Positions 11,500-22,473 of a stretch of 64,000 bases of DNA are shown here, one piece after another. The notes beneath the pieces were generated by a model. That model searched no databases, was not told where the DNA came from, and worked only from the letters and a program-made list of their open reading frames with translations. The position numbers were made by a program, and so were the translations under genes. The DNA is from Eucommia ulmoides (lineage: Eukaryota; Streptophyta; Magnoliopsida; Garryales; Eucommiaceae): the NCBI GenBank assembly GCA_016647705.1, contig CM028335.1, positions 39,996,712 to 40,060,711 on the forward strand, written 5' to 3'. Numbering within the stretch: position 1 is the stretch's first letter; each line of letters starts with the position of its first letter.

Positions 11500-11830
11500 T
11501 ACTTTTATTTTGCTTGGTAACTATTGAAAAACCAGTAACTCCATTTACTTTTGTTGTTTGGTAACTCTGAAAAAGGTTGTAACTCCATTGACTTTTATTA
11601 CTTGGTAACTCTGGGAAAGTAAGTAACTCCATTTAGTTTTATTGTTTAGTAACTCCATTTACTTTTATTGCTTTGGTAACTCTAGAAAAATTGGTAACTC
11701 CATTTACTTTATTGCTTTGGTAACTCCGAAAAAGCTAATAACTCCATTTACTTTGCTTTGGCAACCCCAAAAAAACTGGTAACTCCATTTACTTTGTTTT
11801 GCTTCGATAACTCCATTTAGTTTATTTTGC
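11500..11830 (+). repeat. tandem array of GGTAACTC...TAACTCCATTTACTTT units
   Basis: Six or more degenerate units of roughly 45-60 bp, each with TAACTCCATTTACTTT followed by TTGCTTTGGTAACTC. No coding potential. Confidence 0.75.
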
Positions 11831-12168
11831 TTTCGAGCTAAAATTGAAATTTCTGGAAGTTAATTAAGGACCAAATTGATTAAATTTAAAATGGATTTTG
11901 ATAAAATCACTTTTGATAGAGTTAATTTTGGATTCCACCCCTTAATTTCAAGATATTTTTCTAATTACACCTACTTTACAGTTTGGCCCCAAAATTCTAT
12001 TTCTTCGCCAGTTTCATCAAATTAACGACCAATTACATGTTATTTTTTTGAAATTGGACATTTTAATCTTAAATTGGATAGTTTAATTTCATGTTTAGCA
12101 TTTCAATTTCATAAAAAATGCAAAAAATAAAATAAAATATTTTATTAGTAAAAAGTGTTCAATGCACT

Positions 12169-13029
12169 TGATGCACCCCAGATTTTAGGAAAAAAAAAAG
12201 AAAACGAGAAGAAGAGGAAAACAAGATTCGGTTTCTTCCCTCTAGAAATCCTCAAAATCAGTTCATTTTAGAAAAAAAACTATTTCAAGGGCTTTCTAGG
12301 TTTTTTGAAAACATTCTTCGAACCAAGATTTGTTTGAAAAATGGAGTCACCACCTAGCATTGGATTAAATGGTATGCTGGATCACCGGGATTTAGAAAAT
12401 TATTTTATATTAGAATTGGCCTAAGTTTTGACTCGTAAAACAATTGATCTTTACTAGAGATTTCTTTGAAATTTAGGGATCGTTTGTGCTCAGGGAAGAT
12501 GTTAGGCACCCCAAGATACCCGTTTGAAAATAATACCTAAGTTTAAATAAATCTTTAAGTTCAAACTAGTACAAGTAATTGTTTTTGGTTTTGGTTTAAT
12601 TCCCATTTTTTTATATTTTTGTCTTTTATTTGTTATTTTATGTAATAATATAAGAAAAAATATTTATGAAAAAACAATAACAGATAAAACAGATTAAAAA
12701 TAAAGAATAACTAACCTAATCTTAGACCACCCATCGATAATGGAAGAATTGACAAGTTTATCCCCTGGGGAAATTTTTATTTTGTTTAAAGTTTGACTTG
12801 AGAAAACTAGTATGTATTTTAAAATAGAAGAAAAAGGTAAAAATATATTTAACAAACAATTTTGTTGGAATATGAAAAATCATGTTTTAAGTAAGAAAAA
12901 CATAACAAAAACAAATAAAAGTTTTATTGTAAAACAAAGTATATAAAATATTTATTTATGAAAATAATTTAGAAAGAACAAATGTTTATTTTTTTAGAGT
13001 AAAATACAAAATATTTTTCATTTAAAAAA

Positions 13030-13073
<44 letters not shown>

Positions 13074-14883
13074 ATTGTCAGTCTTACTTGTAACTAAGAA
13101 AGATAAAATATTTCTGAAAAAGACATACACTTATCCCTGAATGTATAGAAGATGTCCCTTTATTCTGCCTTTTAGCCACAAGGGTCTAGGCATAGTAATA
13201 TATATAGGGTGCCAGTCCATAATCTGAGAAGTAGGGCCAAGCCATGATCTAAGTTAGCGCAGAAAGATGCAGAGCAGGAAACGTAAATGTTAGTTGTTAG
13301 TAGTTAGTAGTCCATAGTCAGTGGGTTTATTTTAGGTTCACTAAGTTTGGTTACTTGTGTTTCCTAACAAAATCCGAAGATGTTATGTACATCAAGAGTT
13401 CTTGTTGTTCTTGACACAAAACAAAGATATTATGTATAATATGTACAAAACTAAACACAACAAAGACAACCAAAGGAAAATATGTACAAATGATCAATAG
13501 ATAACAAACAAACAAAGATAACTTACCTAACTTAGGGGAGTGGTATTTCCCTAAGTGGTGTCTCCTTCTTCTCCTTCTTTACTTGGTTGTTCTTGAGAAG
13601 TCTCTTGAACTCTTTATAGAAGAGTATCAAGTTCACCTTTTGAGAGGTTTTATAGAAGATTTTGAGTGTGCTTGAGGTGAAAAACTTAGGAAATCAAGGA
13701 ACCTAAGAAAGATTTTCAAGTTTTTAGAGAGAGAATGTTTGATCAATGTGTGTTCCTTAAAAACAAACAAGTTGCCTTTCATAGGTAATGGCATGCCTGC
13801 ACATTTCCCAATGCACTAGCATTGTTAGCCTGTATTAAATGATCATTTATGGCCATTTATGGCTAGTTTAGGCTAGGAGTGATGAGATTCTTCGAAGATA
13901 TGCTAGGTAATGATGAAAATCTTGCTAATGATGAGATTTGTTTGATCAAATCTTTCCCATAGATTTTTTAATTAATGCATCATTAATGATTTCATTTAAT
14001 GCCTATTAATGTTCTTAAATATTTTGGCATGATAAAGGGATACTTAGACTAGGTTTAGGCACTAATTACCTATGGAAATGATGATATTCTCTTATGATGA
14101 TATTTTTTTAAAACCAAATCTTTCCATAAGATATGTCTAATTAATGCTTCATTAATGACTTTATTTAATGTCATTTAATGTTCTTCAATGATGGATGTTA
14201 ATCAAACTAGGTTAGGCATCATGACATTCCCTAGAAAATGATGACATTCTATGGATGAAATATTTCTATGAGATACTCATTAAATACTTAACATTAATGC
14301 TTATCTTTCTTGGGAAGCTCTCAATTGTGCTAAAGGCATTCCGGTAGAAGAATCTTATGCTTCTTGCTAGGCTTAGAAAGTGTGCTCTTAGTAATCTTGG
14401 TTTCTTGGGCACCCATTTGTCTAATCAAGGCTTTATTAATTGATTTAGGAAATTAAAACTTTAAACAGGAAATTAAATAAATATTTTTGGCCGTCAACTT
14501 GATAAAACCAGTGAAGACGAAAATTTTGGGGGTCAATACATAAAGTAATGGTCATTAGTGAAATTTCCTTAAATTAAAGGGTCCAAACTAAATTAAACAT
14601 ATTAAAAGTGATGTCTATAGAAAATCTACTGTTAATATTATCATTTTAGTCCCCATTAATTTAAAACTTCAAAATTGACCTGAAACTTTTGTTTAAACCG
14701 AAGTTCAATCGAATTGACGATTTTATGTTTTTTCATTTTTTTTTTATCTTTTTTTAGTATCAAACATAATCTAAGGTAGAAATTCATTCCCCGTAAACCT
14801 CAGTTTAAAATTTATTCAAATTTGCACTTTAGATCCGATACTTTTGAAAACAAAAACAAGCAAGACAAAATGCAGTGTTGACA
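12169..14883 (-). repeat. 3' LTR of the Tat-type element (2715 bp)
   Basis: Seen: in element orientation it begins TGTCAACACTGCATTTTG (14883 downwards) and ends CTGGGGTGCATCA (12169). The block with GTCACCACCTAGCATTGG (12345) and GTTAGGCACCCCAAGA (12505) and the CTTTATTCTGCCTTTTAGCC block (13160) recur in LTRs at 39353-47909 and 30876-37670. An (AT)n tract lies at 13032-13070. The flanks GCACT and ATTGC do not match, as expected when the inner side is element DNA. Confidence 0.72.
13032..13070. repeat. (TA)n microsatellite
   Basis: About 19 uninterrupted TA units within the Tat-type LTR; the same place in related LTRs (30953-30972, 40372-40442) also carries TA/TG repeats, so it is an old feature of the family. 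Confidence 0.9.
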
Positions 14884-14898
14884 ATTGCCTCTCTTTAT
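14884..14898 (-). promoter_or_regulatory. polypurine tract next to 3' LTR
   Basis: On the minus strand the sequence ATAAAGAGAGGCAAT abuts the LTR start TGTCAACA. Known: plus-strand priming of gypsy elements uses such a tract. Its place fixes the orientation of the LTR. Confidence 0.6.
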
Positions 14899-15239
14899 CA
14901 TACAAGTTTACTCGTGATGAAAAATATAGAAAACAGAAACATTTTGTTCCACGAGACACAGAAAGTAAAGGAACCTAACCTAGAGTAGTCTAGATTAGAT
15001 TTTGACGAGGAAGAAAATGAAAATAGTATTTCTTAAAGTAAGTTTGGAAATTATTGACAATAAACAACATAAACAGAACTCTAGGGTTAGCCCCGAGAGC
15101 AATACATCTAAATAGTGAACCGAAGGTAGCCTAGGAATACTAGAAATTGAAAATCTAACTAGTGAACCAAGGGTAGCCAAGGAACACTGAAAGCAGTAAA
15201 TTAGTGAGAGAAAATCTAAGCAATTGTCCTCGGTTTAAA

Positions 15240-15680
15240 AGCATTAAACGAACGTTGCATCCATTAGATGTGGGAAAGGAAAAGTAAATAGCAACGCGTC
15301 TGCCATTAGAGGCAAGAATGGAGAGTAAAAGGCAATGCGTCCGCCATCAAAGAAAGTAATTTAACACATCCGTCACCAGAGACAGGAATTTAACTCATCT
15401 GTCACCAGAGACAGGAATTTAGTGTATCCATCATCAAAGACAGGAATTTAATGCATCCATCATTAGAGACGGGAATTTAACGCATCTGTTATCAAATACG
15501 AGAATTTAATGCATCCATCATCAGAGACAGGAATTTAACGCATCCACCATCAGAGATGGGAATTTAATGAATCCGTAATCATACACAATAATTTAGCGCA
15601 TCCATCATAAGATATAGGAATTTAACGCATTTGTCATCAGAGATATGAATGTACTGCATCCATCATCAAAAACATGAATA
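15240..15680. repeat. tandem array of about 29 bp units, about 14 copies
   Basis: Unit consensus GGAATTTAACGCATCCATC followed by ATCAGAGACA. Copies are degenerate and directly adjoining, with no unique spacers, so this is a minisatellite and not a CRISPR array. Confidence 0.85.
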
Positions 15681-16000
15681 AATGCTACAGTGTGGGTAAG
15701 TGTACAACCGAACCCGTTTGGGTTGCCTACGTATTGTGGTCTTCACTAGGAATCGATCAAAATGTAGTTCGAAAACATTTAGAAAATTTAAATAATATCG
15801 TAAATCAGGAATAGGGAAAAAAGGTTCTGAGTTAGAGAAACCTATCCTGGGGTGTCATATTAATCCATGATTGGAGATGACTAAGAGGATTCTTAGTTGA
15901 GAGACTATCAGGGAACTCGTCATTCGGTGCAGTTTTAGGGCACATCCCACCTAGGATTGCCAAAAGAACTTTTTCACAAGAAGTTAACTCGGATAAAATG

Positions 16001-16440
16001 TGTAATACTCCAAAAATTTATATTTTGAAAAATATTATTTTATACAAGTTCAATATTTTTGGGATTGTTTTGCAAATTTATGTTATGAATAATATTTGAT
16101 AATTTTTGGGGTTAAACTCTAATTTTAATTTGACTTTTAAAAGTTTTGAGACTATTGTGTTGTTCAAAATATACTTTTAAAAGTTTTGGGATATAACTAA
16201 TATTTGGGTTTGAGTAAATACAAGCATTAAAGAGGTTACAATTCTACTGAGCGTTGGCTCACAACCCCACATTTTGATTACATGGCCAGTGAAAATACAA
16301 CTGCGTCAGGAATTATATTTAAATTTCTATTTAATTTGTAATAGTTGTATTTATTATTTACTGTTGTAAAATTAACTTGATAAATCGATATTTATCGCTA
16401 TCGCATTGTAAAACTTCTCATATTTATGAAATGAAATATG
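16001..16440 (+). mobile_element. possible chromovirus-type LTR fragment
   Basis: Seen: TGTAATACTCCAAAAATT at 16001 and TACTGAGCGTTGGCTCAC near 16246. Known: many Tekay/CRM-type LTRs start TGTAA(G/T)AC(C/T)CC and carry a CTGAGCG...GCTCAC block. No right end or duplication was found, so this is tentative. Confidence 0.3.
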
Positions 16441-16449
16441 GGTCATTCA

Positions 16450-17060
16450 GTTTTAGTTTTAGTTCTCCAAAGGGAGAAACCGCATGGTGGCCTTGGGAAA
16501 CCGAATCGTTACAAATGTGCCACAGTCCAAGACTAGGGCTCAGTAGCTTGTATTTCTCAGAAGAAGTGAATCATGATTTTAAATTTGCCCCAACTCAAGA
16601 CTGGGGTAAATAATATCAAGGAATATCGAGGGGAAAACCTAATATAATGTGCCCCAACCTTAGGATGGGGCAAATAAGTATACCCTAAAATGATCTAAAA
16701 GATGTGACGGCACCTACATAGGTTAGCTATGTATCCCAAATAAAGCGTTTAGATTGAAAGACACTTTTCTTAAGACAATCTATTTTTTTTTAGTTTAAAA
16801 GGTGATTGAACCCGCATGGGTTGCCTATGTATTCTAGTTAGGAATCATGTCAAGATTCAGTTCTAATGATGATGTTTTTTAAGACCAACATGGGTTGCCT
16901 ACGTATCCTGATTTTCTAGGTCAGGAATCAAGTCGAAACGTAGTTCTGGTACAATGATTCTAGATAAAAAGTGTCCCAGACTAAAACTAGGGACGAAGAT
17001 AACTACAGACTCTCGTGGGAGATCCTAAATAAGGTAAAATGTGTCCCAGCCTCTAACTGG
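16450..17060. repeat. degenerate repeats with GCCCCAAC...GGGGC boxes
   Basis: Repeated blocks TGCCACAGTCCAAGACTAGGG, GCCCCAACTCAAGACTGGGG, GCCCCAACCTTAGGATGGGG and GTCCCAGCCTCTAACTGG occur between 16519 and 17062. Each box is an imperfect inverted repeat (CCCCA...TGGGG). Confidence 0.65.
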
Positions 17061-18309
17061 ATGGTGAATAGGGGGATCAAATTTAGCGTAAATCCAGGAA
17101 CATAACTGGTGCAAAATATGTCATAGTTAACGGGCTCGAGAAGAGATAAAATAGTTGTTGTAAGAGAAGCCAAGTCAACATATTTCATTTTTATTAGGGG
17201 TGATGAAAAACAAATTCGAAATAAATACGAAGAATCCCTAAACACACTCGCCGGTGTATTATCGGTCGATGGCAGAAAAGATTGCTATATCGAGAAATCA
17301 ATTCCATGATTTACCCATTGGTGTAACACCTAAACATCATATCTATTATTAAGCTTAGATAGAGTTGATGAATTAATTACCCGTGGTATCAAGGTTCGTA
17401 GATTTGGTATTTTGGAATTGAAAAGTGAGCCTCATCTTTCTCATCTGGTCATTACTTTGGGTATTTATGTTTTAAATGTTTGTACTTAAATAGTCTGTAT
17501 ATGTTTTCTTGCATTTTTAAGAATCAAATCAATGTTAGAAGAGAATAACTTTCGTCTCCCTTCCTTTGTCTTGTCGTTCGAACCGTGTATGTTGATTTCT
17601 TCCCTTAAAAGCTGGCAAATCCTCATCTATCATTGCACTTCTTCTTTCAAATGAAAGCTCTATCCCAGAGGCAAATCCATAGCATTCCAAACTTATCCCA
17701 TGATCAACTCTTAATATCGAAATTCCTGGTTATCTCGAAGACATTATGGTTTTCTGGTTTATGACTTAATATTGGTATTTGGTTTCAGAATCAGGGATTG
17801 AGGCTCAATAGGGGGTGCTGACCTTTGATGTTTGTGTACCATTGATTTAGTGATGATAGCAGACATCCTTGGTGCAAAATTGCTTGAAGAGTATATTTCT
17901 TATTTTCTCTCTCCTTTCCCCTTGCTCTTATGTCTTTCGTCTTTTCTACTATCTGCATTGAACTGTTAGTTACGAAAGAAAAATAACATGTAGATAATAA
18001 GATGTTATTGTTACTAAACAAGGGCTTTCATAATCAAGGTATATTTCCATTTCTTTGAAATGCTTTCTTCCTTAGGAGTACAATCTTAGACTCAGTCACT
18101 TATTGAGGTTTCAAGATTTCTAAAAGCTTCTGACCTTTCTTCCTTAAAAACGTGAAGCAAAAAGAATAACCAGTTGAACTCTTCGATTTCTTAACTCAAA
18201 CATAGAATGAGTGCCTTTAGACGATCCCAAAACTCCACGGATAAATGACAAAACAACTTAAATTTGATGTCTCTTTACTTTTTCTCCTTTCTATGTATAT
18301 TTATCATTT

Positions 18310-18480
18310 TTTCCCTTAGTGCCCTTTCGTGTTTTCACTAAGACCAGCTACCATATTTTTGCACGCCAGTGCCCTTTCAATTTTTACTAGGTCAGTAGTT
18401 TTGTATCTTGCTACCATCCCTACTTTTTTTCCCGTAGTGCCCTTTCGAGTTTTCACCACGTCCTTAGGTTGCATAATTCT
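18310..18480 (-). repeat. three tandem copies of an AGTGCCCTTTCG-type unit
   Basis: AGTGCCCTTTCGTGTTTTCAC, AGTGCCCTTTCAATTTTTAC and AGTGCCCTTTCGAGTTTTCAC occur near 18319, 18369 and 18437, each followed by TA(G/C)...GCTACCAT or similar. Known from Tat-type tails just after pol; this lies about 70 bp beyond the pol end in element orientation. Confidence 0.65.
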
Positions 18481-18547
18481 TTACCCTGTTTTGCCCTCAT
18501 TTTCTTTCGGTCATGAGTATGGGTGTATATAACTATATTTTTGTTTC

Positions 18548-19107
18548 TTAAGGGTAAAACTTCTTAACTGCATTAAAATGAATGGGCTCTGGGAACTCTT
18601 CTCCATCCATATCTTGCAGTATTAAGGCCCTAGGCCTTAAAATTTCATTGACGATGAACAGTCCTTCCCAATTTGGTGTGAACTTTCCCTTAGTTTCTTC
18701 CTGGAACATGAAGATTTTCTTAAGTACTACCTCGGCTAAGATTTCTACTTATGTTTTGTACATAAGTGATTATGGCTCTAGTTGAAGTTCAGGCAGACAT
18801 TCAATAAGCCATTGGGGTGAATGGGAGCATCTCGTTCTATTCTTTGTGATTATTGACCATCTTTCTAAAGATCCTGTTGATGTTATTATTAGAGACCTCA
18901 ACTGCTCCATTCATCTTAGGATGGTAGTGTGTCAAATTCTTTCGCTCGACTTTGAACTGAGTATATATAGATTTAATTATTCCGCCTTTAAGATTATGGG
19001 CAATTGGCTGCTATTAGGACTTGTTGTACTCCATAATGAAATACGATATTCTCCTTAAATAACCACTTTATAGTCTTTTGGGTAACACATGTGAGCAAGA
19101 CCACTTC
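18548..19107 (-). pseudogene. integrase C-terminal part of the Tat-type element
   Basis: Seen: minus-strand similarity NGAVEVSNNNINRIFRKMV (about 18840-18900), FTPNWEGLFIVNEIL (about 18630-18680) and EEFPEPIHFNAVKKFYP at the pol terminus (18551-18601). Known: these blocks are diagnostic of Tat-lineage integrase, which joins element cDNA to host DNA in the nucleus. The remainder lies beyond the Tekay insertion at 28501. Broken. Confidence 0.82.
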
Positions 19108-20125
19108 TGTAAGACCCCAATTTAGCACGTACGTCATTTTAATTTCAATTGAGAGCATTTAGAAAATTTCGGAGAAAAATTGAGTTAAAAAAAATAATAA
19201 ATAATAATAAAATAAAATAAAAATGATTGGGTCAAATTGCAAATTTAGAAACTTATTCTAAATTTGAGATGCAAAATTTGTAGTTGAATTCCAGAATAAA
19301 AATTTTAGGGATCAAAATGCAATGTAAGAAAATCCTAAAAGATGAATGGGATTAAATAAAGAATTAATGGAATATAGGGGGAGAAAAGTGAAATTTAACC
19401 AAATGTTTTTTTATATAAAAATATATATATGTGTGTGAGTTTGTAAGTTCGGCCGGCCGACAGGGAGATCGAGATGAGTGGGGATCGACGTGGCAAGCAG
19501 CCGATCAATTTTACACCACAATTTCCATGCATATATATACATATGCCTACCATTTCAATCGCTTCAATGAAGAACAATCCAGAAATCTAGACAAAAAAGA
19601 GAGAATCGAATTAGCAGAGCGTTGGTACTATCGTGTAATCGCCGGCGTCCAGTCGCCGGCGTGTGTGCGATAGAGTATGCGTGTGTTCCTCCGGTGTGCA
19701 TGTATGAAGGTGTGTTTGTTCGATATGTGTGTGCAGGTGATCGGCGATTGTCATGTGTGTGGGTATTCCTCCGACGGCAATAGTGGCGGTAATGTGTACG
19801 TATGTTCTATTTCTGTGTAGGTAACTGTGTGCGGGTATGTGATCAGCTGGGGTAAACGACGTAGGCGGTGGCGGCATGAGTTTGGTCGATGGTGTGTGTG
19901 GGTCGTTACAGTTGGGCGTGTATGTTTTAAGTGGGTAGATGAGATTGGTGGTGGAGTGGCCGGTGGTGGTTGGTGAACCATGGTGGGGGATGGAGTAGGG
20001 CCGGCGGTAAGAGCGACGAGGCGTGGGAGGTCTCAGGTGGACGGTAATAGTAGAGAGAGAGAGGAGGTGGCCAACGGTATTTTGAACCGAAATAGAAACA
20101 GTAAGCGCAAACAGAGAAGAAAGAG

Positions 20126-20156
<31 letters not shown>

Positions 20157-21757
20157 AAAGGGGAATTTGCAGAAACTACCCCAGGAAAATCCAAAACCCA
20201 TCTCGTGGTCGCCGAACGGTTCGGAAACAGGTGAAATTTTAATCGATTATTAATTTTCGTTAAATTAAATTTTAATTAGCATTACAAATCCTAAAATAGT
20301 AATAATTTCGTAACGATTAATTAATTTTAATTACGTGGTACATAAAATAGTAACGATTCGGAATATAGGATCTGCATTGCATGATTAGGACGCTTTAGAT
20401 TAGATATTAATTTAGGCTCTGTCACTATTAGGTTCGCAAGCACCGACGTCCAGATAGAGTATGGTCAGTGTCAGTTTTGCAACATGGATATCGAGGTGAG
20501 TGTACTGTCTTCTTGCCAAACTATTTCTATATATATATATATGATGAAATATGTGTTTACATAAATTGTACGAATTTATAATTGATATGGATCAAGTAGG
20601 ATTTGGGGTGAGTTGGTAAACTGGATTTTCGGAAGATTTCGATGGTTTTCGAAAAGAAGTTGAAAATAATTTTTTGTTGGATTTAGTAAAATCAGACGTT
20701 GTTTTTAAAAGAGAACAGAAAATATCTGTTTTTCTAAAAAATGCCTAGTTTTCTATAAATAAAGGGTGGAAAAGTAGTTTTGATAAAATTAGACGTTTTC
20801 TTTAAAAGAAGGTGGGGATTATGATTTTTGGATTTAAAGGTTGGTTTTGAGGAAAAGAGATAGACGTAGTGATTTGACGATGTTGAGTAGACGATATTTA
20901 TTGAGTTGTGATTCGATGATGTTGTATTTGATTTGACGATGCCATAGTATTTATCTACTTCGGCGGAGTGATGTTCATCCGCTTCGGTGGAGTGATGTTT
21001 ATCCACTTCGGGGGAGTGATGTTTATCTGCCTCGGCAGAGTGATGTTAGATGATTATACTGCGCAGTGATTATCCACTTCGGTGGAGTGATGGGTGTTCG
21101 TAGGAAGGCAAATCCTATGGGTGGTACGGTACCGTTGCAACTCCCGATCGTGAGGTTAAACGATCACTAGGGCAGGCCAGTATGTGTGTTTGGGGGTGTG
21201 TGTTTGAGATGTGGTGCTTTACGTATATTGGCAAACTTGATATTTATTATCATTGTAATTGGTATGATTTTATACTAGATGGATTTAAATGAAACTTATC
21301 TATATCGCTTTATTTTCACTACTTATATACTGGAGACTTTACGAGCTATGTAGTGTTTATATACTTACGCTTGATCCATTTAGATGTTGTAGATATGAAT
21401 TCTTATTATAAAATATTTTTACTAAGAAGACAGTACACTCGTAGGTGGAGCAGATAGGAGTCGGTTGGTCCCCTACTGGCACTAGTTAGAGTCATGCGGG
21501 GCAGGCGTTGGAGTCATACGAGAGTAAATTTGAGATGAGCTATCTGAGGATGAACCTAAGGGAGGTTCATGAGATTTGTTTTGTTGTTCTTATTTTGGGG
21601 TAGATGTATTCTTATAATATGAACTCATTGTATATATCTATATATGACGTGTAGATGAAAGTTTGTATATTGTTGTAATTAGATTGGTTAGGCAAGTGTT
21701 GTCATGTCGACGTCACGCCGGCCACATGGTGACGGGTGTTCGGAGTGGGGTGTGACA
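19108..21757 (+). repeat. 5' LTR of Tekay-type element
   Basis: Begins TGTAAGACCCC and ends GGGGTGTGACA. Holds a hairpin array (20951-21095), an A18 run (about 20129-20147), a short TA tract (20530-20541), and a GC- and GT-rich middle part that gives long antisense open stretches. Matches 25860-28495 along its whole length. Confidence 0.92.
20951..21095 (+). repeat. tandem array of UUCG-type hairpins in the 5' LTR
   Basis: Units of about 22-24 bp with the form TTATCCACTTCGGTGGAGTG. TCCAC-TTCG-GTGGA (21072-21085) is a perfect 5 bp stem with a C(UUCG)G loop in element-sense RNA; TCCGC-TTCG-GTGGA keeps pairing through G-U, and TCTGC-CTCG-GCAGA keeps it with different bases. Other units pair imperfectly. 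Confidence 0.75.
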
Positions 21758-22437
21758 ATTTTGGTATCAGTGCCTAGGTTATAGGTTCTGTAGACTTGTC
21801 AGGGGTCTTGACAGTAGAAGACCCTAAGATAGGAGGGCGTGTCAATCGTCTAGTCAGTAGGGGACATGAGATAGGGTGTCAATAAGTTAGTTTGGTTCGT
21901 GAGTGTTAGTTCTTTTATTACATTAGTTAGTGCATTGGCATGGTGCTCAGAGGGTTGTCTTGTTGGCAGGTAGTGATGGTGGAAAATGGGTGGAGCGTAA
22001 TTGGGAGCGCTAATAGTTGGAAATGTGAGATTTTAATTAAGAAACAACTATATGCGTATTAGGTGGTGACGAGATAACTATCGATAGCACCCAATAAGTT
22101 ATTTAATAAGTCATTATTAAAATAGTAGATAGTATAGCAGAACACATTTAAGTTGGAATACAAAATGACATTCAAATAAAATATACCATCGCCTTCTAGG
22201 CAATATGAAAGACATCTTATAATGATAATAATATATATATATATATAAAGGTTATATTAGTTGGAAAATAAAGACGTGAGAAAACTGTGATAAGAAGGTA
22301 GGGCAAAAGTTTATGGAACTTGTAGATATAGCAAACGTAATAGTAATGATATGTAGGAAGTAGCCGAGAATTGTGAGTCTAGGATGAAAATAAGTACACA
22401 TATAAATAGAGTCGGTTTATATGAGATAGAGCTAAAT

Positions 22438-22473
<36 letters not shown>

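Larger units (their letters stand above)
9674..12168 (+). mobile_element. non-coding part of a plus-oriented Tat/Ogre-type gypsy element
   Basis: Seen: no coding sequence, but several tandem arrays and repeated boxes typical of Tat-type elements: GATATGTAGGCAACCCCCTAG and AAGATATGTAGGAAG at 10870-11300, and the ACAAGCTAGGG-type blocks at 10000-10440. The same boxes occur in reverse orientation at 15700-17000, which belongs to a minus-strand element. Known: Tat/Ogre elements carry long non-coding, tandem-repeat-rich regions between pol and the 3' LTR. Inference: the remnant tail of another Tat copy, into or beside which the LTR at 12169 lies. Broken. Confidence 0.5.
14899..18547 (-). other. 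repeat-rich non-coding tail of the Tat-type element
   Basis: Holds several unrelated tandem arrays (15240-15680, 16450-17060, 18310-18480) and TGGGTTGCCTACGTATCC boxes (near 15719, 16818, 16889). No host gene is visible. An open stretch on the minus strand at 17791-18021 and others are short and unrecognised. A possible short LTR fragment sits at 16001-16440. Confidence 0.55.

Noticed and set aside
15240-15680. Regular 29 bp repeat that could look like a CRISPR array
   Set aside because: Units adjoin directly with no unique spacers, copies are degenerate, and the context is a plant retrotransposon tail.
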